64,000 bases of DNA from Flavobacteriaceae bacterium (GCA_023262185.1 JALRDO010000004.1:1-64000); one strand, 5' to 3'; numbered from the stretch's first letter, positions 45,521 through 55,085 are shown. The notes: generated from the sequence alone by a model not told the origin. Numbers and translations are program-made.

Positions 45521-47926
45521 CTAGCTTCTTAAAACTGCACCGAAATCACTTTTGAGTTTCTTAAAGATTTTTGAAACTGATTTGTCGATCTCTTTATCTG
45601 TAAGTGTTTTTCTAGGGTCGTTGAACTGAAGTTGTACAGCATATGATTTCTTGCCGCTAGGAATACCTTTACCGGTGTACACATCGAACAAACGTACACC
45701 CTTTAAAAGCTTAGATTCGATTTTTTGGCAAGCCTCTAGTAGTTGACCGAATTCGATATTTTCATCAATAATTAATGCTAAATCTCTGTAGACCTGAGGA
45801 TGCCTTGAAATTTCTTTGAGCTTAAATTCTTTTTTATGAGCCTTTTGGATCACATTATCCCAATGAATGAGGATAGAAATCACCTCTTGCGTCAGACCAA
45901 AAGATTTAGAATATTCTTTTGATACCAACCCAATCTCTGCAAGTAAAAGATCATTGCTACTTAAGCAAATTCCATCTGCGAAAAAGGAATGTGATTCAAT
46001 TTTACGCTCTGAATAATCAGTGATTTCAAGACCATTGAAAAGGGTATTACATATGCTCTTTAAATCGTAGAATGAGATACTTTCGTCTCCGCTAAGCCAA
46101 TGTTGAATGTGCTTACGACCCGTTGCCATAATCAGTAATTGCTGATATTCACGGCGTTCTTTGCCTTCTTGATGGTACACTTTACCAAACTCAAAAATCT
46201 TCAAGTCTTTTTGTTGACGATTTGCATTATAGGCTAAAGTCTTTAATCCGCTACTCAACATTTCAGTGCGTAAAGATTCAAGATCAGAACTCAATGCATT
46301 CTTTAGTAAAATGCTTCGTGGATCGTCATTTGCTATGGTTAGACTGTTAGACAAAGTCTCTGAATAGCCCAAGGCTACCAATTGATCTGAAACCTCATTC
46401 TGGAACCTTAGGTTCTGATTTTCGGCACTTGAAGCGTGAGTGTAGCTAAACTTCTCTGGAACAGGAATAGTATTGTAACCATAAACGCGTAATACCTCTT
46501 CGATAACATCGATTTCACGAGTTACATCATTTCGGTAGGTGGGAACAATAATGCCTAAACCCGCCTCTGTCTCATTAAGCACCTTGAATTCAAGATGCAC
46601 TAATATATTTTTGACAATATCCTTAGGTAATGCTGCACCTGCAAGACGGTTAAGTGTGGCGTAGTTTAAGAAAAGACTGATCGGCTCAACTTCCTTAGGA
46701 TAACTCTCAATAAGATCACTGCTCACAGTTCCACCTGCAATTTCTTTAAGAATAATTGCGGCGCGCTTCAAGGCTATTTCACAGGTATTGATGTCGACTC
46801 CGCGTTCAAACCTAAATGAAGCATCTGTATGCAATCCGTGCCGTTTAGATGTCTTTCGAATACTAACAGGATCAAAATAGGCGCTTTCAATCAATACCGA
46901 TGTTGTGTTTTCACTGACACCAGAGTGTAGGCCTCCAAAAATACCGGCGATGCACATCGGCTTTTTAGCGTCACAAATAACTAAGTCTTCTGTATGAAGT
47001 TCACGCTCAACACCGTCTAGGGTGAGTAGTTTTTCTCCTTTTTCTGCGGTTCGAACAATCACCTTTTTTCCTTCAATTTTATCGTAATCGAAGGCGTGTA
47101 GCGGTTGTCCCAATCCATGAAGGATGTAATTGGTGCAGTCTACAACATTGTTGATTGGATTTAAACCAATTGCCTTTAATCTATTCTGCAGCCAAGCAGG
47201 AGAGGGTGCAACACGGATGTCACTTATCACAATGCCAAGATAACGTGGCGCTTTTTCTTGAGACTGTACGGTAATTTCAATGGGGGTACTGTAATTCTCA
47301 ACAGAGAAGCTTGAGGTGCTTACCGTATTTAAGGGTGCTAATTGATTATTTTTCGCGATCCCTGCTCTTAGATCTCGAGCAACACCATAGTGCCCCATGG
47401 CATCTGCTCTATTCGGAGTTAATCCTATTTCGTATACAGTATCAGAATAATTATGGAATACAGCGGATAGGGGTTGACCAATTTTTAAATCAGAATCTAA
47501 GACCATAATGCCATCGTGGCTTTGGCCAAGTCCTAACTCGTCCTCTGCACAAAGCATTCCTTCACTAGATTCTCCTCTGATCTTTGTCTTTTTTAAAGCT
47601 ATTGGGTCTCCGCTCGAGGGATAAATGGTAGTGCCAACAAGGGCTACGGCTACCTTTTGACCTTTGGCGACATTTGGCGCACCACAAATGATTTGCAACG
47701 TTTCTTTGCCAGTAGAAACGCGTGTAATTTTTAATCGGTCGGCATTCGGATGCGGATTGCATTCAAGTACCTCGCCAACAACAACGCCATCAAGCCCTCC
47801 TTTGATTGACTCGTAGGTGGTAACTCCTTCTACTTCTAACCCTAAATCGGTTAGAATTGCGGCATTTTCACTTGGTTCTAATTGGCTGTCAAAGTAATCT
47901 TTCAGCCATTGATCAGAGATAAGCAT
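45521..47926 (-). CDS. pheT: Phenylalanyl-tRNA synthetase beta subunit
   Basis: 801 residues, normal for the long bacterial form. N-terminal MLISDQWLKDYFD, a tRNA-binding (EMAP-like) domain at about 40-150 (VVGEVLECNPHPNADRLKI), the B3/B4 editing domain (GQPLHAFDYDKIEGKKVIVRTA), B5, the catalytic-like core, and the ferredoxin-fold anticodon-binding C-terminus (FKLKEISRHPQVYRDLALII). pheS is not adjacent, which is common in Bacteroidota. A near-consensus -7 element (TATATTTA, minus strand, 47948-47955) lies 21 bases before the ATG, in the gap after the RluA-family gene. Confidence 0.97.
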   Translation of the reverse strand: MLISDQWLKDYFDSQLEPSENAAILTDLGLEVEGVTTYESIKGGLDGVVVGEVLECNPHPNADRLKITRVSTGKETLQIICGAPNVAKGQKVAVALVGTTIYPSSGDPIALKKTKIRGESSEGMLCAEDELGLGQSHDGIMVLDSDLKIGQPLSAVFHNYSDTVYEIGLTPNRADAMGHYGVARDLRAGIAKNNQLAPLNTVSTSSFSVENYSTPIEITVQSQEKAPRYLGIVISDIRVAPSPAWLQNRLKAIGLNPINNVVDCTNYILHGLGQPLHAFDYDKIEGKKVIVRTAEKGEKLLTLDGVERELHTEDLVICDAKKPMCIAGIFGGLHSGVSENTTSVLIESAYFDPVSIRKTSKRHGLHTDASFRFERGVDINTCEIALKRAAIILKEIAGGTVSSDLIESYPKEVEPISLFLNYATLNRLAGAALPKDIVKNILVHLEFKVLNETEAGLGIIVPTYRNDVTREIDVIEEVLRVYGYNTIPVPEKFSYTHASSAENQNLRFQNEVSDQLVALGYSETLSNSLTIANDDPRSILLKNALSSDLESLRTEMLSSGLKTLAYNANRQQKDLKIFEFGKVYHQEGKERREYQQLLIMATGRKHIQHWLSGDESISFYDLKSICNTLFNGLEITDYSERKIESHSFFADGICLSSNDLLLAEIGLVSKEYSKSFGLTQEVISILIHWDNVIQKAHKKEFKLKEISRHPQVYRDLALIIDENIEFGQLLEACQKIESKLLKGVRLFDVYTGKGIPSGKKSYAVQLQFNDPRKTLTDKEIDKSVSKIFKKLKSDFGAVLRS

Positions 47927-47947
47927 GGTTTGTGGCGTTTTGGGGCT

Positions 47948-47955
47948 TAAATATA
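47948..47955 (-). promoter_or_regulatory. Probable -7 element of pheT
   Basis: Minus-strand TATATTTA matches TAnnTTTG except the last base, 21 bases upstream of the pheT ATG and immediately downstream of the RluA-family stop codon. Confidence 0.45.
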
Positions 47956-48645
47956 CTACGAATCGAACGGTTCATCTATTTTGATTGACAGTATAGGAGA
48001 TTTTAAGGTAAGTACCACTCTGACGTCTTGAACCGGATGTTGAAATTCAAGATGTTGGGCAACAAGGTCAATGCTACCGTTTGGGTTACTGCGTTTAGCC
48101 CCGTATTTAAGATCTCCCTTGATGGGGTGACCTATCGCCGAAAGTTGGGCTCTAATCTGATGATGTCTTCCGGTATGCAGTTCGACTTGCACTAAACTAA
48201 AACGCTCAAGGCAAAGAATACATTTGTAGGTTAAATGAGCGCGTTTTGAATTTGGAACTGGCTTTTGATGTGCAAATGATTTGTTTTTTTCGGGTTTACG
48301 AACAAGATAATGTTCAAGATCTCCTTCGATTGGTTCAGGATGACCTTCCACTAAGGCCCAATAGGTTTTGTGAATTTCTCTTTCGGCGAAACTTTTGTTC
48401 ATTCGACTCAGAGCCTTTGATGTCTTTGCGAAAACCACGATGCCCGAGGTGGGGCGGTCTATACGGTGAATAACCCCTAGAAACGCTGCCCCTGGCTTGT
48501 TGTATTTTTGAACGATATAAGATTTGACGATGTCTACTAATGGTTGGTCGCCAGTTTTGTCACCTTGTACCAAGACTCCCGAGGGTTTATACACCGCAAT
48601 AAGATGATTGTCCTCAAAGAGTACCTCTAAATCAGTACTGTTCAT
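47956..48645 (-). CDS. RluA-family RNA pseudouridine synthase
   Basis: 229 residues from the ATG at 48645; the frame extends six codons further to a TTG inside panB. The catalytic motif is [17 protein letters not shown] with Asp63 in [13 protein letters not shown], the [10 protein letters not shown] segment and [12 protein letters not shown] are family blocks. No S4 domain is present at the N-terminus, so it resembles the short RluA/TruC type acting on rRNA or tRNA; exact uridine unknown. The start overlaps the panB end by 14 bases. Confidence 0.92.
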   Translation of the reverse strand: MNSTDLEVLFEDNHLIAVYKPSGVLVQGDKTGDQPLVDIVKSYIVQKYNKPGAAFLGVIHRIDRPTSGIVVFAKTSKALSRMNKSFAEREIHKTYWALVEGHPEPIEGDLEHYLVRKPEKNKSFAHQKPVPNSKRAHLTYKCILCLERFSLVQVELHTGRHHQIRAQLSAIGHPIKGDLKYGAKRSNPNGSIDLVAQHLEFQHPVQDVRVVLTLKSPILSIKIDEPFDS

Positions 48646-49450
48646 CTTGGTTCGGGAACTCAACCGATTTTACATCGGATACATATTGGCTTAACGCTCC
48701 TCCGATTTGTACATCTAAATTGAGATAACGTCTTAAAAAGCGCGGACTAAATTCTGTAGTCATCCCCAACATGTCGTGAAGTACCAATACTTGTCCGTCT
48801 ACACCAGATCCCGCACCGATTCCAATTACTGGAATATGAAGCGATTCCGCAACAGTTTGTGCTAGGGCTGCAGGAACCTTTTCTAACACAATGCTAAAGC
48901 AACCTTGCTCTTGAAGAAAAAGGGCATCGGATTTCAGCTTCTCAGCTTCAGCTTCTTGTTTAGCTCGAACGGTATACGAACCAAATTGATAAATGGATTG
49001 AGGGGTAAGTCCAAGATGGCCCATAACCGGTATTCCTGCGCCAAGTATCCTTTTGAGGGCATCACCATTCTCAGTTCCACCTTCTAGCTTTACAGTGTGG
49101 GCTCCACTTTCTTTCATGATCCTAATGGCAGAACGCAGCGCTTCTTTTGAATCACTCTGGTAACTTCCGAAAGGAAGGTCAACTACAACTAATGCACGTT
49201 TAGTGCCGCGAACTACAGCACTTGCATGATATATCATTTGATCAAGAGTGATCGGTAGGGTGGTTTCATGACCTGCAATCACATTACTTGCTGAATCTCC
49301 TACTAATATGACATCAACCCCTGCTGTATCTACCATTTGCGCCATGGTGAAGTCGTAAGCGGTGAGCATGGCAATCTTTTCATTTGCCGCCTTCATTTCA
49401 CTTAAGGTTTTAACCGTGATGCGCTTGTATTCTTTCTTTGCTGTTGACAT
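48632..49450 (-). CDS. panB: 3-methyl-2-oxobutanoate hydroxymethyltransferase
   Basis: First committed step of pantothenate synthesis, using methylene-tetrahydrofolate. 272 residues. Metal-binding [57 protein letters not shown] and the catalytic Glu in [11 protein letters not shown] are all present. It has a perfect -7 element 25 bases upstream and is probably co-transcribed with the RluA-family gene. Pantothenate feeds the coaBC and coaE steps encoded elsewhere in the window. Confidence 0.96.
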   Translation of the reverse strand: MSTAKKEYKRITVKTLSEMKAANEKIAMLTAYDFTMAQMVDTAGVDVILVGDSASNVIAGHETTLPITLDQMIYHASAVVRGTKRALVVVDLPFGSYQSDSKEALRSAIRIMKESGAHTVKLEGGTENGDALKRILGAGIPVMGHLGLTPQSIYQFGSYTVRAKQEAEAEKLKSDALFLQEQGCFSIVLEKVPAALAQTVAESLHIPVIGIGAGSGVDGQVLVLHDMLGMTTEFSPRFLRRYLNLDVQIGGALSQYVSDVKSVEFPNQDEQY

Positions 49451-49475
49451 AAGATGTAATGCTATAGCCTGTCCT

Positions 49476-49483
49476 CAAAGGTA
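49476..49483 (-). promoter_or_regulatory. -7 promoter element of panB
   Basis: Minus-strand TACCTTTG, a perfect TAnnTTTG match, 25 bases upstream of the panB ATG in the short gap after sdaA. Confidence 0.6.
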
Positions 49484-49503
49484 CTCTGAAAAAAAGAAAC
49501 CTT

Positions 49504-50925
49504 TTAGCAGTCCGAAACGTTGACCTGAATAGCTAGGCCACCAGTAGAGGTCTCCTTGTATTTTGAATTCATATCCTTCGCCGTTTCCCACATCGTTGCA
49601 ATAATTTGATCCAATGAGACACGGATATCCTCGCTTTGTGCAGAAAGGGCGAGTTCAGAAGCATTGATTGCCTTTATGGCGCCCATAGAATTACGCTCTA
49701 TACATGGGATTTGAACGAGTCCTGCGATGGGGTCACAGGTTAGGCCAAGGTGGTGTTCCATGGCAATTTCTGCGGCTGCTAATACCTGGTAAGGGCTTCC
49801 GCCCATAAGCTCAGTTAGTCCTGCGGCAGCCATTGCTGATGAAACTCCAATTTCTGCCTGACATCCACCCATTGCGGCTGAAATTGTGGCATTTTTTTTA
49901 AACAACGAACCTATCTCTGCGGCTACGGCTAAGTAGCGTTTTATTTCATCAAATCCAGCACGGTGATTCTCAATCGTTAGGTAATAAAGAAGTACTGCTG
50001 GTACAACACCGGCGCTTCCGTTTGTTGGGGCCGTAACGACTTTACCCATTGCAGCATTTTCTTCATTCACTGCTAGTGCAAAGCAACTTACCCATTTTAA
50101 GATTTCTCTGAAATATATTTTTGTTTTTCGGATGGCTGAAATCCATTCCTCAGCAGTTCGGTATTCAGAATCCTTTATTAAAGATTTATGAATATCGAAT
50201 GCTCTTCGCTTCACCTTCAAAATTCCCGGTAAATGTCCGCTACTATGACATCCTTTGAATGCACAATCGCGCATAACCTCATAGATTTTTAATAGACGCT
50301 CATCTACAAAGTCGCTTCCATACCTTTTAGATTCATTTAAGAGAACCAACTCCGAGAGCTTTAAATGCTCAAGCTCACAATGTTGTAGAATATCCTTTGC
50401 GCTGTTAATGGGAAAGTGATAGGCATAATCTGGTTCAATTTTCTGAGAGAGTTCCTCGTGGGTACTGATGAATCCGCCACCTAGGGAATAATAGATTTGC
50501 TCGTAATGGTGATTGTTTTCTGCGCCAATAGTGATCTTAAAGGCATTTGGATGGTGTTCAAGAAATTCTGACCTAAAGATTAAATCCCTTTCAATGTCGA
50601 AATCAATCCATTTTTGCTGAAATAAATAAAGCTTTTTAGTAGCTACTATCCTTTCTATAACATCATTGATTTGATCTGCTTGAACCTCTTCATAATTAAA
50701 CCCTGAAAGTCCCATAAAAATGGCCTTGTCTGTGTAGTGACCTTTTCCGGTTAATGACAATGAACCATATAGTTCAATGGTAAGGGTGTTGATGGTGGCA
50801 ATTGATATTTGCTTAGCGCAGAGTCGATTATTCAAGTCCATTGCAGCTCTCCATGGTCCTAATGTGTGTGAACTAGAGGGGCCAATTCCGACGCTGAACA
50901 TTTCAAAGATGCTAATCGCGCTCAT
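49504..50925 (-). CDS. sdaA: L-serine ammonia-lyase, iron-sulfur type, single chain
   Basis: Deaminates L-serine to pyruvate. 473 residues with the N-terminal beta domain ([22 protein letters not shown]) and C-terminal alpha domain fused in one chain. Cluster-binding cysteines are Cys355 (GGCQAEIG), Cys397 and Cys408 ([12 protein letters not shown]). [15 protein letters not shown] is the other family block. It has its own perfect -7 element and is divergent from dnaK. glyA makes or uses the same serine pool. Confidence 0.96.
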   Translation of the reverse strand: MSAISIFEMFSVGIGPSSSHTLGPWRAAMDLNNRLCAKQISIATINTLTIELYGSLSLTGKGHYTDKAIFMGLSGFNYEEVQADQINDVIERIVATKKLYLFQQKWIDFDIERDLIFRSEFLEHHPNAFKITIGAENNHHYEQIYYSLGGGFISTHEELSQKIEPDYAYHFPINSAKDILQHCELEHLKLSELVLLNESKRYGSDFVDERLLKIYEVMRDCAFKGCHSSGHLPGILKVKRRAFDIHKSLIKDSEYRTAEEWISAIRKTKIYFREILKWVSCFALAVNEENAAMGKVVTAPTNGSAGVVPAVLLYYLTIENHRAGFDEIKRYLAVAAEIGSLFKKNATISAAMGGCQAEIGVSSAMAAAGLTELMGGSPYQVLAAAEIAMEHHLGLTCDPIAGLVQIPCIERNSMGAIKAINASELALSAQSEDIRVSLDQIIATMWETAKDMNSKYKETSTGGLAIQVNVSDC

Positions 50926-50939
50926 TATTTGTTTTTACT

Positions 50940-50947
50940 CAAAGATA
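50940..50947 (-). promoter_or_regulatory. -7 promoter element of sdaA
   Basis: Minus-strand TATCTTTG, a perfect TAnnTTTG match, 14 bases before the sdaA ATG, giving a predicted leader of only about ten bases. Confidence 0.6.
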
Positions 50948-50959
50948 TTTCAAAAACTC

Positions 50960-50972
50960 TGACAGCTTGTCA
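50960..50972. promoter_or_regulatory. TGACA-N3-TGTCA inverted repeat upstream of dnaK
   Basis: TGACAGCTTGTCA is a 5+3+5 palindrome in the sdaA/dnaK intergenic region, 58 bases before the dnaK ATG. The dnaK promoter region lacks the TAnnTTTG element seen before most genes here. The same TGACAGCT octamer occurs upstream of glyA/clpB at 39056. It may be a stress-regulator site. Confidence 0.5.
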
Positions 50973-51030
50973 TGAATTTCGGTCTGGCATAATGATTGTC
51001 TAATGAGAAGAAAAAAGTAATCATTCAGTT

Positions 51031-52938
51031 ATGAGCAAAATTATAGGTATCGACTTAGGAACCACAAACTCTTGTGTTTCGGTGATGGAAGGTAACGACC
51101 CTGTTGTTATTCCAAACGCTGAAGGAAAGAGAACCACTCCGTCAATGATCGCATTTGTTGAAGGAGGAGAAATCAAGGTGGGTGATCCGGCAAAAAGACA
51201 GGCGGTAACCAATCCAAATAAAACTATTTATTCGGTTAAGCGTTTCATGGGTAACAAGTTCTCTGAATCTTCTAAAGAAGTAGGACGTGTTCCTTATGAA
51301 GTAGTAAAGGGAGATAACGATACGCCGAGAGTAAAAATTGACGATCGCCTTTACACACCTCAAGAATTATCAGCAATGATTCTTCAGAAGATGAAGAAGA
51401 CTGCTGAAGACTACCTTGGGCAATCGGTAACACGAGCGGTAATTACCGTACCGGCTTACTTTAACGACGCACAGCGTCAAGCCACCAAAGAGGCGGGAGA
51501 AATTGCCGGACTAGCCGTAGAGCGTATTATTAACGAGCCTACTGCAGCTTCATTGGCCTACGGATTAGATAAGAAAAATAGCGATCAGAAAATTGTCGTA
51601 TTTGATTTCGGAGGAGGTACACATGACGTTTCAATTCTGGAATTAGGAGACGGAGTTTTTGAAGTGCTTGCTACAGATGGTGATACGCACCTAGGAGGAG
51701 ACGACGTTGATCAAAAGATAATCGACTGGTTGGCAGAAGAATTTAAGGCGGATGAATCTATTGATCTTCGCGAAGATTCAATGGCACTGCAACGTTTGCG
51801 TGAAGCGGCTGAAAAGGCTAAAATTGAGCTTTCATCTTCAAACCAAACCGAAATTAACCTTCCGTATGTGACAGCAACAGCTTCAGGGCCTAAGCACCTT
51901 GTTCGTACGCTATCTAAGGCGAAGTTTGAACAACTTATTGCAGACTTGGTAGAGCGCACCATTAAACCATGCGAATCTGCACTAAAGGCCGCTGGTCTTT
52001 CGAAAAGCGATATAGATGAAATTATTTTAGTTGGGGGATCAACGCGTATTCCTGCCGTTCAAGCAGCAGTAGAAAAATTCTTCGGAAAAGCTCCTTCAAA
52101 AGGAGTAAACCCTGATGAAGTTGTAGCTGTTGGTGCCGCAATCCAAGGAGGAGTATTGACAGGTGATGTCAAGGATGTTCTTCTCTTAGACGTAACCCCT
52201 TTATCGCTCGGTATTGAGACTATGGGAGGAGTAGCAACTAAACTGATTGAATCAAATACAACTATTCCTACCAAGAAATCACAGGTATTCTCAACTGCTG
52301 CAGACAATCAGCCTTCAGTAGAAATTCATGTGATTCAGGGTGAGCGACCAATGGCCGCCGATAATAAGACGATCGGACGTTTCCACTTAGACGGAATTCC
52401 GCCTGCACCAAGAGGAACACCTCAAATTGAAGTAACCTTTGACATTGACGCCAACGGTATTATTAAGGTTTCTGCAACAGACAAGGCTACTGGTAAGTCT
52501 CAAGACATCAGAATCGAAGCTTCTTCAGGCTTGACTCAAGAAGAAATCGAGAAGATGAAAGCAGAGGCAGAGGCAAATGCAGAGGCGGATAAACTCGCTA
52601 AAGAAAATGCTGAAACTTTAAACCAGGCAGATCAAATGATCTTCCAAACTGAAAAGCAATTGTCTGAATTTGGAGACAAATTGTCTGAAGACAAGAAGAA
52701 ACCAATCACAGAAGGACTAGAAGGGCTTAAAAAGGCCTTTGAATCTAAAGACGTTGCTGCTATTAAGCCTGCCTTAGACGCCATCAATGAAGCTTGGAAA
52801 AATGCTTCTGAGGAAATGTATAAGACTCAAGCTGATGCTGCTGGTTCTGCAGAAAACGCAGGTGGTTCGGCAGATGCTGGAACTTCACAAGACGCCTCTG
52901 ATAATGTAGAAGACGTTGATTTTGAAGAGGTGAAATAG
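51031..52938 (+). CDS. dnaK: Molecular chaperone DnaK (Hsp70)
   Basis: 635 residues. ATPase domain with [51 protein letters not shown] (note Thr-His where Thr-Phe is commoner) and [10 protein letters not shown]. The substrate domain begins near [14 protein letters not shown], and the helical lid ends in an Ala/Ser/Asp-rich tail closing with [10 protein letters not shown]. It folds client proteins with DnaJ and GrpE, whose genes are not adjacent, and feeds ClpB. A strong terminator follows. No CIRCE element is visible upstream. Confidence 0.98.
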   Translation: MSKIIGIDLGTTNSCVSVMEGNDPVVIPNAEGKRTTPSMIAFVEGGEIKVGDPAKRQAVTNPNKTIYSVKRFMGNKFSESSKEVGRVPYEVVKGDNDTPRVKIDDRLYTPQELSAMILQKMKKTAEDYLGQSVTRAVITVPAYFNDAQRQATKEAGEIAGLAVERIINEPTAASLAYGLDKKNSDQKIVVFDFGGGTHDVSILELGDGVFEVLATDGDTHLGGDDVDQKIIDWLAEEFKADESIDLREDSMALQRLREAAEKAKIELSSSNQTEINLPYVTATASGPKHLVRTLSKAKFEQLIADLVERTIKPCESALKAAGLSKSDIDEIILVGGSTRIPAVQAAVEKFFGKAPSKGVNPDEVVAVGAAIQGGVLTGDVKDVLLLDVTPLSLGIETMGGVATKLIESNTTIPTKKSQVFSTAADNQPSVEIHVIQGERPMAADNKTIGRFHLDGIPPAPRGTPQIEVTFDIDANGIIKVSATDKATGKSQDIRIEASSGLTQEEIEKMKAEAEANAEADKLAKENAETLNQADQMIFQTEKQLSEFGDKLSEDKKKPITEGLEGLKKAFESKDVAAIKPALDAINEAWKNASEEMYKTQADAAGSAENAGGSADAGTSQDASDNVEDVDFEEVK

Positions 52939-52960
52939 TAGAACTTTTTCATTTGAACAT

Positions 52961-52995
52961 AAATGCCGCGCTTTTTTGTGCGGCATTTTTTATTT
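52961..52995 (+). terminator. Rho-independent terminator of dnaK
   Basis: Stem AAATGCCGC (52961-52969) with GCGGCATTT (52980-52988), a T-rich ten-base loop and a T run after it, 22 bases beyond the dnaK stop. Confidence 0.9.
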
Positions 52996-53011
52996 TATGA
53001 TTAAATCGATT

Positions 53012-53019
53012 TATATTTG
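53012..53019 (+). promoter_or_regulatory. -7 promoter element of tRNA-Ser
   Basis: TATATTTG, a perfect TAnnTTTG match, lies between the dnaK terminator and the tRNA and ends ten bases before the mature 5' end. Confidence 0.65.
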
Positions 53020-53029
53020 CCCCCCAATA

Positions 53030-53114
53030 GGAGAGATGGCAGAGTGGTCGAATGCGGCGGTCTTGAAAACCGTTGAGGGTCACACCTCCGGGGGTTCGAA
53101 TCCCTCTCTCTCCG
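53030..53114 (+). tRNA. tRNA-Ser(UGA)
   Basis: 85-base type II tRNA. Acceptor stem GGAGAGA (53030-53036) pairs with TCTCTCC (53107-53113), discriminator G at 53114. The anticodon stem GCGGT/ACCGT encloses loop CTTGAAA, so the anticodon is TGA at 53064-53066, reading UCA and related Ser codons. A long variable arm (GAGGG...CCTC) and T-loop TTCGAAT confirm tRNA-Ser. The 3' CCA is not encoded. A36/A37 make it a likely substrate of MiaA, encoded at 29.9 kb. Confidence 0.97.
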
Positions 53115-53243
53115 CTCCCAAAAAGCCCTTGCACCAAACGGTGTGAGGGCTTTTTCTTTTCAGCCTCTTGAGCTTGCTCGACAGAGGCAAGAAAAGAAAA
53201 AGCGCACCGCTGCACAAAGTGCTGCGGGAGGGCTTTTTGGGAG
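53115..53243. repeat. Nested inverted-repeat element behind tRNA-Ser
   Basis: The outer arms CTCCCAAAAAGCCCT (53115-53129) and AGGGCTTTTTGGGAG (53229-53243) are a perfect 15-bp inverted repeat 99 bases apart. Inside lie a second pair, GCTTTTTCTTTTC (53149-53161) and GAAAAGAAAAAGC (53191-53203), continued by GCCTCT/AGAGGC (53163-53168 and 53183-53188); the tRNA terminator hairpin (53131-53147 core); and an imperfect hairpin CCGCTGCAC-AAA-GTGCTGCGG (53208-53228). GAGGGCTTTTT occurs twice directly (53145, 53228). No credible protein is encoded on either strand. Confidence 0.75.
53120..53160 (+). terminator. Rho-independent terminator of tRNA-Ser
   Basis: Long stem AAAAAGCCCTTGCACC with GGTGTGAGGGCTTTTT around an AAAC loop, followed by TTTTTCTTTT, starting six bases after the tRNA. 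It is embedded in the larger nested repeat. Confidence 0.88.
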
Positions 53244-53447
53244 TAGGATCTCCCTTTGCGGATCAAGCGCTTTAGCGCTTAATCCCGAAAATTTCCCTAT
53301 ATAAACATTATCACTAAAACTTATGTAACCCTTGTAACACATAAGAAAATGCGATGATTGAATAAAACCAAAGGATTGAAACTTCCCAAATACCGAAATC
53401 ACTCAAGATACCTCTGTACCATAAGATAATCCCAAAAACACTATACA
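53244..53447. other. Intergenic DNA before the peroxiredoxin gene
   Basis: 204 bases between the structured element and the peroxiredoxin start. It contains one perfect 6-bp hairpin, AAGCGC-TTTA-GCGCTT (53265-53280), extended outward by GAT/ATC. The remainder is A+T-rich with no TAnnTTTG element, no open reading frame that looks real, and no known RNA fold that I recognise. A promoter for the peroxiredoxin gene must be here but I cannot place it. Confidence 0.6.
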
Positions 53448-54101
53448 ATGGAATCTAATCAAGAGATCAATAGCATGCCAAGAATCGGAGATACTGCCCC
53501 TGATTTTGAGGCTGTAACAACCACAGGTAAAATGAAGTTTTCGGACTATGCTCCAGGAAAATGGAAAGTTCTATTCTCGCATCCGGCTGACTTTACTCCG
53601 GTGTGTACTACAGAAATGAGTGGTTTTGCCGAAAACCAATCCACCTTTGATGAGCACAACACGGCCCTAATCGGACTTTCAATTGACTCGATTCACTCGC
53701 ATTTGGCCTGGGTGAATAATGTGCGCCAAAAGACAGGAGTTTATTTTCAATTTCCGATTATCGCTGATTTAGATATGAAGGTTTCTAAATTATACGGAAT
53801 GCTTCAGCCAAACGAAAGTGAAACTGCTGCGGTACGGGCAGTATTCTTCATTGATCCTGAGCAAAAAATTCGTCTCATCATGTATTACCCACTAAACGTA
53901 GGGCGTAATATGGATGAGATTGTAAGAGCTCTAAAGGCACTTAAATACAGCGACGCTAATAAAGTGGCTATTCCATTAAACTGGCAGCCAGGGGATAAGG
54001 TGATCGTTCCTCCACCAAAGACACTAGAAGAGATGGATGCTAGAATTGCAGACAAGAGTATCGAGAAAATCGATTTCTATCTCGCCAAAAAGCAACTTTA
54101 A
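53448..54101 (+). CDS. Peroxiredoxin, 1-Cys Prx6 type
   Basis: Reduces hydrogen peroxide and organic peroxides. 217 residues from the ATG at 53448; an ATG nine codons later (MPRIGDTAPDF) is an alternative start. The peroxidatic motif PADFTPVCTTE has Cys53, and no second resolving cysteine is seen, matching Prx6. The long C-terminal arm (YYPLNVGRNMDEIVRALKALK and onward) is typical of that group. Cytosolic, no signal peptide. A terminator follows. Confidence 0.93.
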   Translation: MESNQEINSMPRIGDTAPDFEAVTTTGKMKFSDYAPGKWKVLFSHPADFTPVCTTEMSGFAENQSTFDEHNTALIGLSIDSIHSHLAWVNNVRQKTGVYFQFPIIADLDMKVSKLYGMLQPNESETAAVRAVFFIDPEQKIRLIMYYPLNVGRNMDEIVRALKALKYSDANKVAIPLNWQPGDKVIVPPPKTLEEMDARIADKSIEKIDFYLAKKQL

Positions 54102-54113
54102 CAGTGAAAAAAG

Positions 54114-54139
54114 AAAAAGCGCCTCAAGGGCGCTTTTTT
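54114..54139. terminator. Bidirectional terminator between the peroxiredoxin and TIM-barrel lipoprotein genes
   Basis: Stem AAAAAGCGCC (54114-54123) with GGCGCTTTTT (54129-54138) and a five-base loop. T runs follow on both strands because the stem has A/T ends. It lies 12 bases after the peroxiredoxin stop and 19 bases beyond the end of the convergent gene. Confidence 0.88.
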
Positions 54140-54158
54140 ATTTCAATGCGAGATCATA

Positions 54159-55037
54159 TTAGTCTTCTGAATCAAAGCTCTCTGCAATAAGCTCTAATCC
54201 TTTGTGCGAGATCACAATAGCTTCCATTGTACTAATTTCACCGGTGTAATCTTGTTCTGCTACAAAAAACTCTAAACCGGCTTGATCGCGAAGTGTGAAA
54301 ATATCCACAAAGTCAATTTTACCTTGGCCCACCGGAGCCATACTGCCATCTTCTTTCATGTCTTTCACATGAAATGCCTTAATACGGCCTTGGTTCTTAT
54401 TGATAAAGCCTTTGATATCGGCTCCAGCAACAGTTGCCCAATACAAATCAAGTTGAAAGTTGACATAGCGAGGATCAGTGTTTTCAAGAATATATTCGGC
54501 TAACACGAGCCCTTCTTCATTGGGTTTAAATTCAAAATCGTGATTGTGGTATAAAAGAGACAATCCAGCATTAGCTGCTTTTTCTCCTACCGTATTTAAA
54601 AAGGCTACGAGCTCTTCTGGACTCCCTTTCATTCCCATAGTGCGCGTTTCAAAATTGTACGTATACATTCCCATTGGTGGTACAGGAATTACGACAAACT
54701 TAAATCCAGCGGCAACCGCGTCTGCGATCTCTTGATCGGCGTTTTCGTAGGTCAAAGAACCTTGGTGCGAACTCATGGGATCAAGATCTATCGATTTCAT
54801 GTAATCATGAAAATCGGTGGGAGTCATTCCGTAATAAAGTCCATTTTCATATCCGGCCGATTCAACATAATCGTAGCCAATCTCTGCAACACGATTTAAT
54901 TTCTCTTTTGGATTTTCTTTCATTTCTTCTCTTATCGTATAGAGCATAAGACCTAAGTCATCATCTAATTCAACTGTGGATGAAGTGCCGCAAGCACTTA
55001 AAAGAAATAAAAGAATAAAGAGGTTTGATAATTTCAT
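54159..55037 (-). CDS. Sugar phosphate isomerase/epimerase-like TIM-barrel lipoprotein
   Basis: 292 residues. Lipoprotein signal ends FLLSAC, so Cys16 is lipidated. The mature part is a xylose-isomerase-like TIM barrel (AP endonuclease 2 superfamily) with LGLMLYTIREEM, HNHDFEF (164-170), LDLYWATVAG with Asp197, FHVKDM with His223 and FVAEQDYTG with Glu261, which together look like an intact divalent metal site. Members act on sugars or inositols; here the anchored form points to periplasmic or surface carbohydrate handling. Divergent from the TauE-type gene. Confidence 0.88.
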   Translation of the reverse strand: MKLSNLFILLFLLSACGTSSTVELDDDLGLMLYTIREEMKENPKEKLNRVAEIGYDYVESAGYENGLYYGMTPTDFHDYMKSIDLDPMSSHQGSLTYENADQEIADAVAAGFKFVVIPVPPMGMYTYNFETRTMGMKGSPEELVAFLNTVGEKAANAGLSLLYHNHDFEFKPNEEGLVLAEYILENTDPRYVNFQLDLYWATVAGADIKGFINKNQGRIKAFHVKDMKEDGSMAPVGQGKIDFVDIFTLRDQAGLEFFVAEQDYTGEISTMEAIVISHKGLELIAESFDSED

Positions 55038-55073
55038 GATTAGATATTTAAATTAAATATACTCAAATGCGGG

Positions 55074-55081
55074 TATCTTTG
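55074..55081 (+). promoter_or_regulatory. -7 promoter element of the TauE-type gene, implying a leaderless mRNA
   Basis: TATCTTTG, a perfect TAnnTTTG match identical to the SRP RNA element, ends four bases before the ATG at 55086. With the four-base distance seen at the SRP RNA, transcription would begin at or next to the A of the ATG. Confidence 0.6.
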
Positions 55082-55085
55082 GTCC

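Noticed and set aside
52949-53402. Minus-strand open reading frames across tRNA-Ser, including one translating to ERGIRTPGG and CHLS-type sequence
   Set aside because: This is the well-known false protein produced by reading the antisense of a tRNA-Ser gene; the frames also cross two terminators and have no homologous start.
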